A stretch of DNA of 64,000 nt from DATARH01 sp035309005 (GTDB lineage Bacteria; Pseudomonadota; Alphaproteobacteria; ATCC43930; CGMCC-115725). The stretch is from contig DATGFP010000034.1 of NCBI GenBank assembly GCA_035309005.1, positions 1-64,000 on the forward strand. The letters are read 5' to 3'. The notes below the pieces were generated by a model. It searched no databases, was not told the origin of the DNA, and worked only from the letters and a program-made list of their open reading frames with translations. Of the stretch, positions 17,124 through 25,734 are shown one piece after another (position 1 is the stretch's first letter; each line of letters opens with the position of its first letter). The translations under genes were made by a program, and so were the position numbers.

Positions 17124-20100
17124 ATGGCGAAAGCTGCACGTGCGAAGAGAGATACCGCGGTTCGCGCCGCTGCTCCGAGCGATCCTGTAACGCCTCCGCA
17201 GCGGCTGATGCAGGCGCCGGGTGCGGTCGAGCAAACGGTCGCTGCCGTCGCGGCGCCTGAGGAAGCCGGTAACGCGGACGTCAATGCGGCAGCGGCAGAC
17301 CCCACGGCGCCGCTGCGCGACAATTTGCGCGGCTATATCGACGAAGTGGGCGGCGGCTGGATCAAGGGGTGGATCTGCGACCCGCTGCAGCCGCACACCC
17401 GGATCGAGCTCGAACTGCTCGGCGGCGGCGCGCGCCTTGCGCGAGTGACGGCCGACGGGTACCGCAAGGATTTGCGCGATGCCGGCATCGGCGATGGCCG
17501 ATACGCCTTTGCGATCCCGCTCGGCGACGGGTTGTCGCCGCAGGCGCGTCATGTTCTGCATCTGCGTTTGGCGGATACCGAAATCGAGGTGCCGGGATCG
17601 CCGATCGTCATAGAGCCGGCGGCGCCTGCCGCGGCGCCGGGTTTTTACGAACCCGCGCCGCCGTATGTGCCGGCGGAGCTCGCCGTCGACCGCTTCGCCG
17701 CGCTTGGCGGCATGCCCGCCGAAATCACCGCGCCCGCCACGCCGGTGACCGCACCGCCTGTCGCCGCTAGCGCTGCCGAGCCGGTGGTGCCGCCGCCGAG
17801 CGGTGAAATCCACGCCCTCTTCGAGGGCTCACGCGCGCCGCAAGCGGCATTCGCCGCGAGTGCAGAGACCACGCTGCAAAGCAACATCGATCTCGCCGAG
17901 TGGAGTGGCATCCGGGGCTGGGTGTGGAACCCGCGGCGCCCGCAGCAGCGAATTGCGCTCGAACTGCTGGACGGCGATACGCCGTTGGCGACCGTCGTGG
18001 CGAACGAATATCGCGAGGACCTCGAGCGCGCCGGCATCGGCGACGGACGGCATGGCTTTTCGTTCGCGTTCGGCGAGACGCTATTGCCTTACGCCCGCCA
18101 TGTCCTGCACCTGCGGCCGGTCGGTTCGACGGCCGAGCTGCCTTCGTTTCCGCGCGTCCTGACGCGTGAAGAGGCGGGGCCCGATCCGACCGTGCAATTT
18201 GTCCTCGGCAACATCGTGGCTGGCGCCGCGCGGGCGGAAAAGGTCGAGGATCTGGCGCCGATCGTTACCTCGCTGGTGACGTTTCTCGATGCGGCGCTGG
18301 CGCGCTACTTCGATCTCGCCGGGGAGAGCGAGGCAAGCGCCGCCGATTTGCTCGATCCGGCGGAATTCACCCCGCACTTGCAGGCGTTGATCAAGTCGCT
18401 GCAGTGGGCATATCCGCCGCTGCACCATGAGATCGTCGGCGAGCCCGTGGTCTCGGTCGTCATTCCGGTCTTCAACAAATTCGATTTGACCTACAACTGC
18501 ATCAAATCGGTTGTCGAGCACGGCGCCGAGCTGGCGTTTGAAATCATCGTCGTTGACGACTGCTCGCGCGATGAAACGATGCTGGCGGGTCTGGCGTTCG
18601 GCCGCGGCATCCGGCTCATTCGCAACGAGGAGAATTGCGGCTTCATTCGGACCTGCAACCGCGGGTTCGATGCCGCACGCGGCGACTATATTGTCTTTCT
18701 GAACAACGACACGGAAGTGAAAGCGCGCTGGCTCGACGAGCTCTACGAGACGATGCAGCGCGACCCGAAGATCGGCGTCGCCGGAGCGAAGTTGCTGTTT
18801 CCCGACGGCACGGTGCAGGAAGCGGGCGGCGTCGTCTGGCGGCTCGGCGACGGGTGGAACTGGGGACGCGGCCAACCGGCCGAAGATCCGCGATTTTCCT
18901 ATATGCGCGATGCCGACTATGTGTCGGGCGCCGCGCTGATGATCAAGGCGAGCCTATTTGCCGAGTTGGGCAAATTCGACGAGCATTACCTGCCGGCCTA
19001 TTACGAGGATGTCGAACTGTGCTTCCGCGCGCGGCAACGGGGCTACCGCGTGGTCGTGCAGCCGACCTCCGAGGTTGTCCACTTCGAGGGCGCGAGCGCC
19101 GGGACCAATGTCGCCGGGACCGGCATGAAGCGTTTCCAGGCGATCAATCATCGCAAGTTCTTTACGCGCTGGAAGGATGTTCTGGCGACCCACCGCTTCA
19201 ACGGCGAGATGCCCGAACTCGAAGCTGAGCGCAACGTCCGGCAACGCGCGCTCTTCATCGACGATTCGGTGCCGGAGCCCGACAAGGACGCCGGCTCCAA
19301 CGCCGCGTTCCAGCACATGCTGTCGCTGCAGCGCCTCGGCTATAAGGTGAGCTTCATCCCCGCCGACAACATGGCGCGCCTCGATCCCTATACGGCCGAT
19401 TTGCAGCGCCGCGGCATCGAGTGCCTCTATCATCCGTTTTATTTTTCGGTCGAGGATGCGGTGAAGCGCCAGCCGGTGCCGTTCGAGGTGGTCTATCTGC
19501 ACCGCTATTCGAACGCCTCGAAATATGCCGGAATGATCCGCCAGCATTTCCCGAAGGCGCGCCTGCTTTACAACGTGTGCGATCTGCATTTCCTGCGGCT
19601 CGAACGCCAGGCCGAATTGGAAGACGACGCCGAATTGCGCGAGCAGGCCGAAAAGATGCGGCGGCTCGAACTCGGCGCGATGTCGTTCGTCGATTGCGTG
19701 CTGGTGTATTCGAGCGCCGAAGCGGAGTTGTTGCGGCAGATTGCGCCGGGTGTCGAAGTGCAGGTGGTGCCCTGGGCCATCGCGCCGCGCGACATCGACA
19801 AGCCGCCGGTGGCCACGCCGTCGATCGCCTTTATCGGCGGCTATCGACATACCCCCAACATCGATGCCGCCAAATGGGCGGCGCAGAGCATCATGCCGCG
19901 GCTGCGCGAGCAGGTGCCGGGGATTGAGCTGTTGCTGGTCGGCAGCCACATGCCGGCGGAGGTCGCCGGGCTTTCGGCGCGCGACATCGTTCCGGTTGGC
20001 TACGTCCCCTCGCTCGACAGCGTCTTCGAGCGGGTCCGGTTGACGGTGGCGCCGCTGCGCTTCGGCGCCGGGCTCAAGGGTAAGGTGCTCGAGAGCCTTG

Positions 20101-20336
20101 CCGCCGGCATCCCGTGCGTCATGACGACGGTCGCGGCCGAGGGCATCGAACTGCCGCCCGAGTTGCTGTCACTCGTTGCCGACGATCCGAGGGCCCTGGC
20201 GGAGCGAATTGCGAGGCTGTGCGGCGACGACGCCGAGTATCAGCGCGCTGTCGCGGCCGGGAAGGCGCATATCGCGGCGAACTACTCGGCGGAGCGGATC
20301 GACCGCTTGATCCGGGAGGCTTGCGCGGCGGCCTAG
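17124..20336 (+). CDS. Large bifunctional glycosyltransferase (GT2 + GT4) with duplicated N-terminal module
   Basis: It has 1070 aa. Two related ~80-residue modules occur at about 66-150 and 254-340; both contain the pattern G-W-[IV]-[CW]-[DN]-P and then [YR]-x-DL-x-x-[AG]-GIGDG. Their function is unknown. A GT-A fold (GT2) spans about 442-660, with VSVVIPVFN, a DD pair, and LNNDTE (N528-D529) for nucleotide-sugar/metal binding. A GT-B C-terminal part (GT4-like) spans about 700-1065, with PSIAFIGGYRHTPN and APLRFGAGLKGKVLESLAAG. It probably builds an extracellular polysaccharide in the cytoplasm. The start ATG follows GAGGGGAGAC. gmd and wecB downstream support a glycan locus. Confidence 0.9.
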   Translation: MAKAARAKRDTAVRAAAPSDPVTPPQRLMQAPGAVEQTVAAVAAPEEAGNADVNAAAADPTAPLRDNLRGYIDEVGGGWIKGWICDPLQPHTRIELELLGGGARLARVTADGYRKDLRDAGIGDGRYAFAIPLGDGLSPQARHVLHLRLADTEIEVPGSPIVIEPAAPAAAPGFYEPAPPYVPAELAVDRFAALGGMPAEITAPATPVTAPPVAASAAEPVVPPPSGEIHALFEGSRAPQAAFAASAETTLQSNIDLAEWSGIRGWVWNPRRPQQRIALELLDGDTPLATVVANEYREDLERAGIGDGRHGFSFAFGETLLPYARHVLHLRPVGSTAELPSFPRVLTREEAGPDPTVQFVLGNIVAGAARAEKVEDLAPIVTSLVTFLDAALARYFDLAGESEASAADLLDPAEFTPHLQALIKSLQWAYPPLHHEIVGEPVVSVVIPVFNKFDLTYNCIKSVVEHGAELAFEIIVVDDCSRDETMLAGLAFGRGIRLIRNEENCGFIRTCNRGFDAARGDYIVFLNNDTEVKARWLDELYETMQRDPKIGVAGAKLLFPDGTVQEAGGVVWRLGDGWNWGRGQPAEDPRFSYMRDADYVSGAALMIKASLFAELGKFDEHYLPAYYEDVELCFRARQRGYRVVVQPTSEVVHFEGASAGTNVAGTGMKRFQAINHRKFFTRWKDVLATHRFNGEMPELEAERNVRQRALFIDDSVPEPDKDAGSNAAFQHMLSLQRLGYKVSFIPADNMARLDPYTADLQRRGIECLYHPFYFSVEDAVKRQPVPFEVVYLHRYSNASKYAGMIRQHFPKARLLYNVCDLHFLRLERQAELEDDAELREQAEKMRRLELGAMSFVDCVLVYSSAEAELLRQIAPGVEVQVVPWAIAPRDIDKPPVATPSIAFIGGYRHTPNIDAAKWAAQSIMPRLREQVPGIELLLVGSHMPAEVAGLSARDIVPVGYVPSLDSVFERVRLTVAPLRFGAGLKGKVLESLAAGIPCVMTTVAAEGIELPPELLSLVADDPRALAERIARLCGDDAEYQRAVAAGKAHIAANYSAERIDRLIREACAAA

Positions 20337-20363
20337 CCATCGCATAAACGGAAGAGGCTCCTT

Positions 20364-20391
20364 CGCAAGGCCGCCGGCGCAAGGCCGCCGG
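20364..20391. repeat. Two perfect 14-bp tandem units upstream of gmd
   Basis: The unit CGCAAGGCCGCCGG occurs twice in direct succession in the 93-bp gap between the glycosyltransferase gene and gmd. It is short and of unknown role. Confidence 0.7.
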
Positions 20392-20429
20392 GCGGCTCGG
20401 CCGAGGACCGACTTAAGAAGGATGTCATC

Positions 20430-21449
20430 GTGCCGAAAACCGCGCTGATCACCGGCGTAACCGGGCAGGACGGCGCCTATCTCGCGAAGCTCCTCCTCGA
20501 AAAAAACTATCGCGTCGTCGGCGCCCGGCGGCGCTCGTCGAGCGGCGCGCTGGAACGGCTGCAGGCGCTTCAGGTGGCCGGGCACATCGAACTCGTCGAT
20601 TTCGATCTGGCCGAGATCACCAACATCCTTCGCGTGCTGGAAAAGGTGAAGCCCGACGAGATCTACAACCTCGCTGCGCAAAGCTTTGTCGGCCTGTCGT
20701 TCGAGCAGCCGATATACACGGTCGACATCGACGGGATCGGCCCGCTGCGCATCCTTGAATCGGTCCGCCAGGCGGTGCCGACGGCCCGCTTCTACCAGGC
20801 CTCGACCTCGGAGATGTTCGGCAAGGCGCAGGCCATCCCGCAGGACGAGACGACCCCGTTCTACCCGCGCAGCCCCTACGGGATTGGCAAGCTGCTGGCG
20901 CATTGGGCGACGGTAAACTATCGCGAAAGCTATGGGCTGGCGGCCAGTTCGGGCATCCTCTTCAATCACGAATCGCCGTTGCGCGGGCGCGAATTCGTCA
21001 CCCGGAAGATAACCTGGTCGCTGGCGGCGATCCGCCGCGGCGAACTGGAGGTTTTGGAACTCGGCAATCTCGATGCCCAGCGCGATTGGGGGTTTGCCGG
21101 CGATTACGTCGAAGGCATGTGGCTGATCCTCCAGCAAGCCGAGGCGCAGGACTTCGTGCTGGCCACCGGCGAGACGCACAGCGTGCGGTCGTTTGTCGGG
21201 ATCGCGGCGAGCCGGCTCGGGTTCGACATCGAGTGGTTGGGCGCCGGCCCCGACGAGCGGGGCATCGACCGCCGCAGCGGCAAGACGGTCGTTCGGGTCA
21301 ATCCGGCGTTCTATCGCCCGGCCGAAGTCGATCTCTTGGTCGGCAACCCAAAGAAGGCACAGGACGTGCTGGGCTGGCGGCGACAAGTCGGGTTCGCCGA
21401 GCTGGTGACCATGATGGTGGAGGCCGACGACAACCCCGGACGCACCTGA
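20430..21449 (+). CDS. gmd: GDP-mannose 4,6-dehydratase
   Basis: It converts GDP-mannose to GDP-4-keto-6-deoxymannose, the precursor of GDP-fucose, rhamnose or perosamine-type sugars. It has 339 aa. The extended-SDR NADP site GVTGQDG is at 9-15, the catalytic Thr/Ser/Glu are in STSEMFG (T126, E128), and Y150-x3-K154 is in YPRSPYGIGK. NHESPLRGREFVTRKI is the family substrate loop. The start is GTG at 20430 with AAGAAGGA seven bases upstream. No reductase or epimerase to finish the sugar lies next to it, so the end product is unknown. Confidence 0.94.
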   Translation: MPKTALITGVTGQDGAYLAKLLLEKNYRVVGARRRSSSGALERLQALQVAGHIELVDFDLAEITNILRVLEKVKPDEIYNLAAQSFVGLSFEQPIYTVDIDGIGPLRILESVRQAVPTARFYQASTSEMFGKAQAIPQDETTPFYPRSPYGIGKLLAHWATVNYRESYGLAASSGILFNHESPLRGREFVTRKITWSLAAIRRGELEVLELGNLDAQRDWGFAGDYVEGMWLILQQAEAQDFVLATGETHSVRSFVGIAASRLGFDIEWLGAGPDERGIDRRSGKTVVRVNPAFYRPAEVDLLVGNPKKAQDVLGWRRQVGFAELVTMMVEADDNPGRT

Positions 21450-21465
21450 TGTCCCCCCATTTCGT

Positions 21466-21543
21466 CCATCCCGGCGCAGGCCGGGACCCATCGCTCAGCG
21501 GTCGCGATGGTTGATGCATGGGTCCCGGCCTGCGCCGGGATGG
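21466..21543. repeat. Perfect 26-bp inverted repeat, CATCCCGGCGCAGG family
   Basis: The arms at 21466-21491 and 21518-21543 are exact reverse complements (CCATCCCGGCGCAGGCC... and ...GGCCTGCGCCGGGATGG). They are separated by 26 bp. It is a dispersed palindrome family distinct from the GGCTTGTCCC one, placed between gmd and wecB. Confidence 0.9.
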
Positions 21544-21628
21544 GGGAATATCGGGGAAAACGTGGTCCGTCGAACTTTGCGATCGGGCGACCAGAGGTTT
21601 GCACCGTCCCACCGATGGTCCGTGGCGT

Positions 21629-22750
21629 GTGATCAAAGTTCTCGTCGTTTTCGGCACCCGGCCCGAGGCCATCAAGATGGCCCCGGTGGTCCAGGCCCTG
21701 GCGGCCAGCGACGCCATCCGTCCAATCATCTGCCTGACGGGCCAGCACCGGGAGATGCTCGCCGGGGTCCTGCAATTCTTCGGGCTCGGCGCCGATCACG
21801 ACCTGTCGATCATGAAGCCGGCGCAGGCTCTCGCGTATGTGACGGCGGCGGTATTGACCGGCGTGCAGGGTGTGCTTGCCGCGGAAAAGCCCGACTGGGT
21901 GCTGGTCCACGGCGACACCACCTCGGCGCTGGCGGCGGCGTTGGCGGCGTTCTACGCCGGCTGCCGGATCGGCCATGTCGAAGCCGGATTGCGCACCGGC
22001 GATCTGCGGCAACCCTGGCCCGAGGAGATGAACCGCAGCGTGATCGATCGCCTCGCGGACGGCCTCTTCGCGCCGACCGCGAGTGCGCAGCGCAACCTCC
22101 TCGCCGAAAATCTTGCCGCCGAACGGATCGTCGTCACCGGCAACACGGTGGTCGACGCGCTGCTGGCGGTGCGCGGGCGCCTCGAAAGCGACGCGGCGCT
22201 CGCCCGCGCCACCGCGGCGCCGTTCAGCTTCCTGGAGCCGGCGAAGCGGCTGATCCTGGTGACCGGGCACCGCCGCGAAAGCTTCGGCCGGGGCTTCGAA
22301 GAGATCTGCGCCGGCCTGCGTCGCATCGCTGCGCGGCCAGATGTGCAGATCGTCTATCCGGTTCACCTGAACCCGGCGGTGCAGGCCCCGGTGAGGCGCA
22401 TCCTCGGCGGCCTGCCCAATGTGCATCTGCTCGAGCCGCTCGACTACGTGCCGTTTGTCTATCTGATGATGCGCAGCGACATCATCCTGACCGATTCCGG
22501 CGGGGTTCAGGAGGAGGCGCCATCGCTCGGCAAACCGGTGCTGGTGATGCGCAACCTCACCGAGCGGCCGGAGGCGGTCGCCGCCGGGACGGTGGCGCTG
22601 GTCGGCGCCGACCGGCGGCGGATCCACGAGGCGGCGGCCGAGCTACTCGACTCGCCGTCCCGCTATGCGCAATTTTCCCGCGCCCATAACCCCTACGGCG
22701 ACGGCCGCGCCAGCCTGCGCATCCGCGATTGGCTGCTGGGGGCGTCGTAG
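21629..22750 (+). CDS. wecB: UDP-N-acetylglucosamine 2-epimerase (non-hydrolysing)
   Basis: It interconverts UDP-GlcNAc and UDP-ManNAc for surface polysaccharide. It has 373 aa from the GTG at 21629, which gives the family N-terminus MIKVLVVFGTRPEAIKMAP. The frame is open another 111 bases into the repeat, without similarity. Motifs are VHGDTTSALAAALAAF, GHVEAGLRTGDLRQPWPEE, RESFGRG and TDSGGVQEEAPSLGKPVLV. Ribosome-binding sequence before the GTG is weak, so the start is less sure than the identity. It follows gmd in the glycan locus and is convergent with the HpnM-like gene (22-bp gap). Confidence 0.92.
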   Translation: MIKVLVVFGTRPEAIKMAPVVQALAASDAIRPIICLTGQHREMLAGVLQFFGLGADHDLSIMKPAQALAYVTAAVLTGVQGVLAAEKPDWVLVHGDTTSALAAALAAFYAGCRIGHVEAGLRTGDLRQPWPEEMNRSVIDRLADGLFAPTASAQRNLLAENLAAERIVVTGNTVVDALLAVRGRLESDAALARATAAPFSFLEPAKRLILVTGHRRESFGRGFEEICAGLRRIAARPDVQIVYPVHLNPAVQAPVRRILGGLPNVHLLEPLDYVPFVYLMMRSDIILTDSGGVQEEAPSLGKPVLVMRNLTERPEAVAAGTVALVGADRRRIHEAAAELLDSPSRYAQFSRAHNPYGDGRASLRIRDWLLGAS

Positions 22751-22772
22751 CGTTGCGGTGCGTGCGGCTTGG

Positions 22773-23408
22773 CTAGGAGGCGCGCGACAGCGCGTCCGCC
22801 TTGGTGTTGAGCGCCTGGATCAGGCCATCGATGCCGCGGGTCCGCAGGATCGAGGCGAATTCCGAGCGGCGCGTCGCCAATTCGCTGATCGTGCCGTCGA
22901 GATAGACATCGGCGATCTGCCACATCCCGCCATTGTCGCGCATCAGGTAATTGATGTTCACCGGCTCGCCGTCCGACTTGATGATCTGGCTGGTGATGAT
23001 CGTGCCGCCAGCCGATGCCTGCTCGCCGGTCACCTGCAGCCGCTCGCCGGCATAGCTGTTGAAGCGCTCGGCATAGATCGCCGAGATGTAGCGTGCGAAG
23101 GCCTGGCTGACCTGCTGGCGCTGCGGCTCGCTGAGGCTGGCCCAATCGGGCCCGACGGCGAGCCGCGTCATCAGCGGGATATCGAAAGCGCGGCGGACTA
23201 CCGGCTCGATCTGCGCGTAGCGCCCGCTCGCTCCGAGCGCCGAACCGTTCTGCATCGTGGCGAGCAGCGTCGTGTAGAGGCTGCGCACCGTCTCGGTGCC
23301 GCCTCTGCCCATCGCGACGGCGCGCGGCGACAGCGCCGCAAGCGTCAAGCAAAGCGCGATACCGACGAGCGTAAGCCCGCGCTCCCGGCCCGTGGTCGAG
23401 CGTGTCAT
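22773..23408 (-). CDS. HpnM/MlaC-like periplasmic lipid-transport protein (Ttg2D family)
   Basis: It has 211 aa from the ATG at 23408. A signal peptide is clear: MTRSTTGRER then a hydrophobic stretch ending SPRAVA, with cleavage likely near residue 33. The mature part (YTTLLATMQNGSALGASGRY, FDIPLMTRLAVGP, INYLMRDNGGMWQIADVYLDG) fits the toluene-tolerance Ttg2D/MlaC family, closest to the hopanoid-associated HpnM branch. Such proteins carry lipids across the periplasm. No other hopanoid or mla gene is nearby. Its upstream region of about 300 bp shows no other gene. Confidence 0.85.
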   Translation of the reverse strand: MTRSTTGRERGLTLVGIALCLTLAALSPRAVAMGRGGTETVRSLYTTLLATMQNGSALGASGRYAQIEPVVRRAFDIPLMTRLAVGPDWASLSEPQRQQVSQAFARYISAIYAERFNSYAGERLQVTGEQASAGGTIITSQIIKSDGEPVNINYLMRDNGGMWQIADVYLDGTISELATRRSEFASILRTRGIDGLIQALNTKADALSRAS

Positions 23409-23707
23409 GCTGAAAATCCGTTTGACCAGGATGGTTCTGGGGGAAGCTGAACCGCTTGCCGATAAGGTGATGGCCAACAGGTCGTATTCAAGGCCGCGGC
23501 CGCTTGTCCGGCACCTTTTCGCTGGATGCCGCGCGTCAATCGTAATTTCGGCACGGCCCCACCTCGCGACAGACTGACGATCGCAACAGCAGGTAAACGA
23601 CCGCGGCGGCGGTCGGTTACCCGAAGCTCCAAAGAGTTGAAATACTTGGCAGCTGATTCTTAAGAAACGCTATATCGCCGCCGCGAAATCACCCGGATGG
23701 CTGCTGC

Positions 23708-24808
23708 TCAGTAGGTCTCCCGCGGCAGGTCGAGATGCGGGAACGGGCTGTGGACATGCGGCGCCACGACCTGCCGCGCCGGCCGGATGTAGCTCTTGTC
23801 GAGTTCGCCGTAATGGGTGACGCCGAGCAGCGACAGGCAAATGCGGATCTCGTCCTCAAGGATTTCGAACAGCCGCACGACCCCCGGGCCGCCGGCTGCG
23901 GCGAGGCCGTAGACATAGAGCCGGCCGACCACCACCGCGTCGGCGCCGAGGGTGATCGCCTTGACGACGTCGGTGCCGCGGGTGATCGAGCCGTCGACAA
24001 AAACGCGGGCGCGCCCGCCGACCGCCTCGACGACCTCGGGCAGCACGTCGACCGAGCCGACGCCCTGGTCGAGCTGCCGGCCGCCATGGTTCGACACGTA
24101 GACGCAGTCGACCCCGTGATCGACCGCGATCCGCGCGTCCTCGGCCGTCGCGATGCCTTTGATGATGACCGGAATGCTCGACAGGCGCTTGATGCGGTCG
24201 ATGTCGCGCCAGTTGAAGCGCGCCTGGTAGATCCGCGCATCGCCGGCCCGGACCCGGCGGCGCTCGTGGCGCTTGGCGATGTCGCGCTCGCGTCGCGAAT
24301 AGCTGTCGGTGTCGACGGTCAGGCAGAAGGCGTTGTAGCCGTTGGCGACCGCGCGCCGGACATGGTCGTCGACCCAGGCTTCGTCGCCGCGCACGTAAAG
24401 CTGGAAGATGCGGAACCCGTCGCCGGCGGCTTCCGCGGTCTTTTCGAGGCCGGGGTGCGACACCGAGGAGAGGATCATGCCGTTGCCGAACTGCGCCGTC
24501 GCGGCGGCGACCGTGCCGCCGCCGCCGGGCTCGAAATTCTCGAGCGAGCCGACCGGCGCGCACAGCACCGGGATGCGCAGCTTGCGGCCGAACACCTCGC
24601 GCGAGCAGTCGACATCGGACACGTCGCGCAGCACGCGCGGCCGGAAGCCGATCGCGTCGAGCGCCAGGCGATTGCGCGCCAGCGTTGTCTCGGTCTCCGA
24701 ACCGCCGATCAGATAGTCCCAGTTGTTGCGGTTGAGGTTCTGGCGCGCGACCTTGACGAACTCGTGCAGGTTCTGAAAGCGGTATTCGAGATTGTCGTCG
24801 TCAGACAT
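23708..24808 (-). CDS. FMN-dependent alpha-hydroxy-acid oxidase/dehydrogenase
   Basis: It oxidises a 2-hydroxy acid (lactate, mandelate, glycolate or similar) to the 2-keto acid using FMN. It has 366 aa and a TIM-barrel family fold. The active-site His is H241 in SNHGGRQLDQ, the FMN phosphate-binding part VFVDGSITRGTD then ADAVVVGR is intact, and PVLCAPVG and LTVDTD line the barrel. The N-terminus (FQNLHEFVKVARQNL) differs from lactate dehydrogenases that have a membrane-anchoring insert, so it is probably soluble. Substrate specificity cannot be read. It is a single gene between prmC and the HpnM-like gene. Confidence 0.9.
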   Translation of the reverse strand: MSDDDNLEYRFQNLHEFVKVARQNLNRNNWDYLIGGSETETTLARNRLALDAIGFRPRVLRDVSDVDCSREVFGRKLRIPVLCAPVGSLENFEPGGGGTVAAATAQFGNGMILSSVSHPGLEKTAEAAGDGFRIFQLYVRGDEAWVDDHVRRAVANGYNAFCLTVDTDSYSRRERDIAKRHERRRVRAGDARIYQARFNWRDIDRIKRLSSIPVIIKGIATAEDARIAVDHGVDCVYVSNHGGRQLDQGVGSVDVLPEVVEAVGGRARVFVDGSITRGTDVVKAITLGADAVVVGRLYVYGLAAAGGPGVVRLFEILEDEIRICLSLLGVTHYGELDKSYIRPARQVVAPHVHSPFPHLDLPRETY

Positions 24809-24849
24809 CGGCGGCCTCGTCCTCTCATCGGCGGAAATGCCGCGGCAGC

Positions 24850-25734
24850 CTAACGGAGCCGCGCCGGGCCAGCAATGCCGCCCGTCGAGGCGCGCGCGAC
24901 GACGCAGCGCGCGATGCCGGCGAGGTCGGGTGCGAACCCGTCGACGCCAAGGCCATGACGCAGCAGGATCGCGGCCACCGCGTCGGCCTGGCCGGCGCCG
25001 AGTTCGGTCGCGAAAATCCCGCCCGGCGGCAACAGCCGCGGCAAATCCGGGGCGATCGCCCGGTAGGCCGCCAGCCCATCGGCGCCACCGTCGAGCGCGC
25101 GCCGCGGATCGTGGGCGCGAACCTCCCTCGGCAGCTCGGCGATCGCCCGCGTCGCGATGTACGGCGGATTGGCGATGATGGCGTCGAACCCGGTGGCGAA
25201 GGCCGTCGCCCAGTCGCCGACCGTGAAATGTGCGCGGCCGCCGAACCCGAGCCGCTCGGCATTATGGCGCGCCGTCAGCGCCGCGCCGCGCGCTATGTCG
25301 ACGCCGATCCCGCTCGCCCGCGGGAACTCGCTGAGGAGCGCAAGAAGCAGGCAGCCGCTGCCGGTGCCGAGATCGAGAAAGCGGTACGGCCGGGCACGGT
25401 CCGGCAGCCGCGCCGCTATTGCGGCGACGACGGTTTCGCTGTCCGGCCGGGGGTCGAGCGTGTCGGCCGACAGCAGAAACTCCAGCCCCCAGAACTCGCG
25501 TCGGCCGACAATCCGGCTCAGCGGCTCGCGGTCCAGCGTCCGGCGCAATATCTCCGCGAGCTGCGCCTCTTCGGCCGCTGCGAGCGGGCGTTCCGGATGT
25601 GCGAAAACCTGTGCGCTCGACAGGTCGAGCGCCGCTGCCAGCAGGCGGCGGGCCTGCCGGTGCGGCTCCTCGAACCCGGCGGCGGCCAGCGCCGCGGCGC
25701 CGGCGGCAAGCGCCGAGGCGACCGTCCGCCTCAC
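24850..25734 (-). CDS. prmC: Release-factor glutamine N5-methyltransferase
   Basis: It methylates the Gln of the GGQ motif in class-I release factors. It has 294 aa. The SAM-binding motif FLDLGTGSGCLLLALL is at about 119-134, and the catalytic NPPY is at 189-192. The start is GTG at 25734, which overlaps the prfA stop (TCAC on the plus strand), so translation is probably coupled to its substrate gene prfA. The helical N-terminal release-factor-binding domain (about 1-85) is complete. It is the last gene of hisS-prfA-prmC. Confidence 0.95.
   Translation of the reverse strand: MRRTVASALAAGAAALAAAGFEEPHRQARRLLAAALDLSSAQVFAHPERPLAAAEEAQLAEILRRTLDREPLSRIVGRREFWGLEFLLSADTLDPRPDSETVVAAIAARLPDRARPYRFLDLGTGSGCLLLALLSEFPRASGIGVDIARGAALTARHNAERLGFGGRAHFTVGDWATAFATGFDAIIANPPYIATRAIAELPREVRAHDPRRALDGGADGLAAYRAIAPDLPRLLPPGGIFATELGAGQADAVAAILLRHGLGVDGFAPDLAGIARCVVARASTGGIAGPARLR

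Noticed and set aside
22665..23450. 261-codon plus-strand ORF over the HpnM-like gene
   Set aside because: The opposite strand encodes a clear signal-peptide-bearing protein; the plus-strand product has no features.
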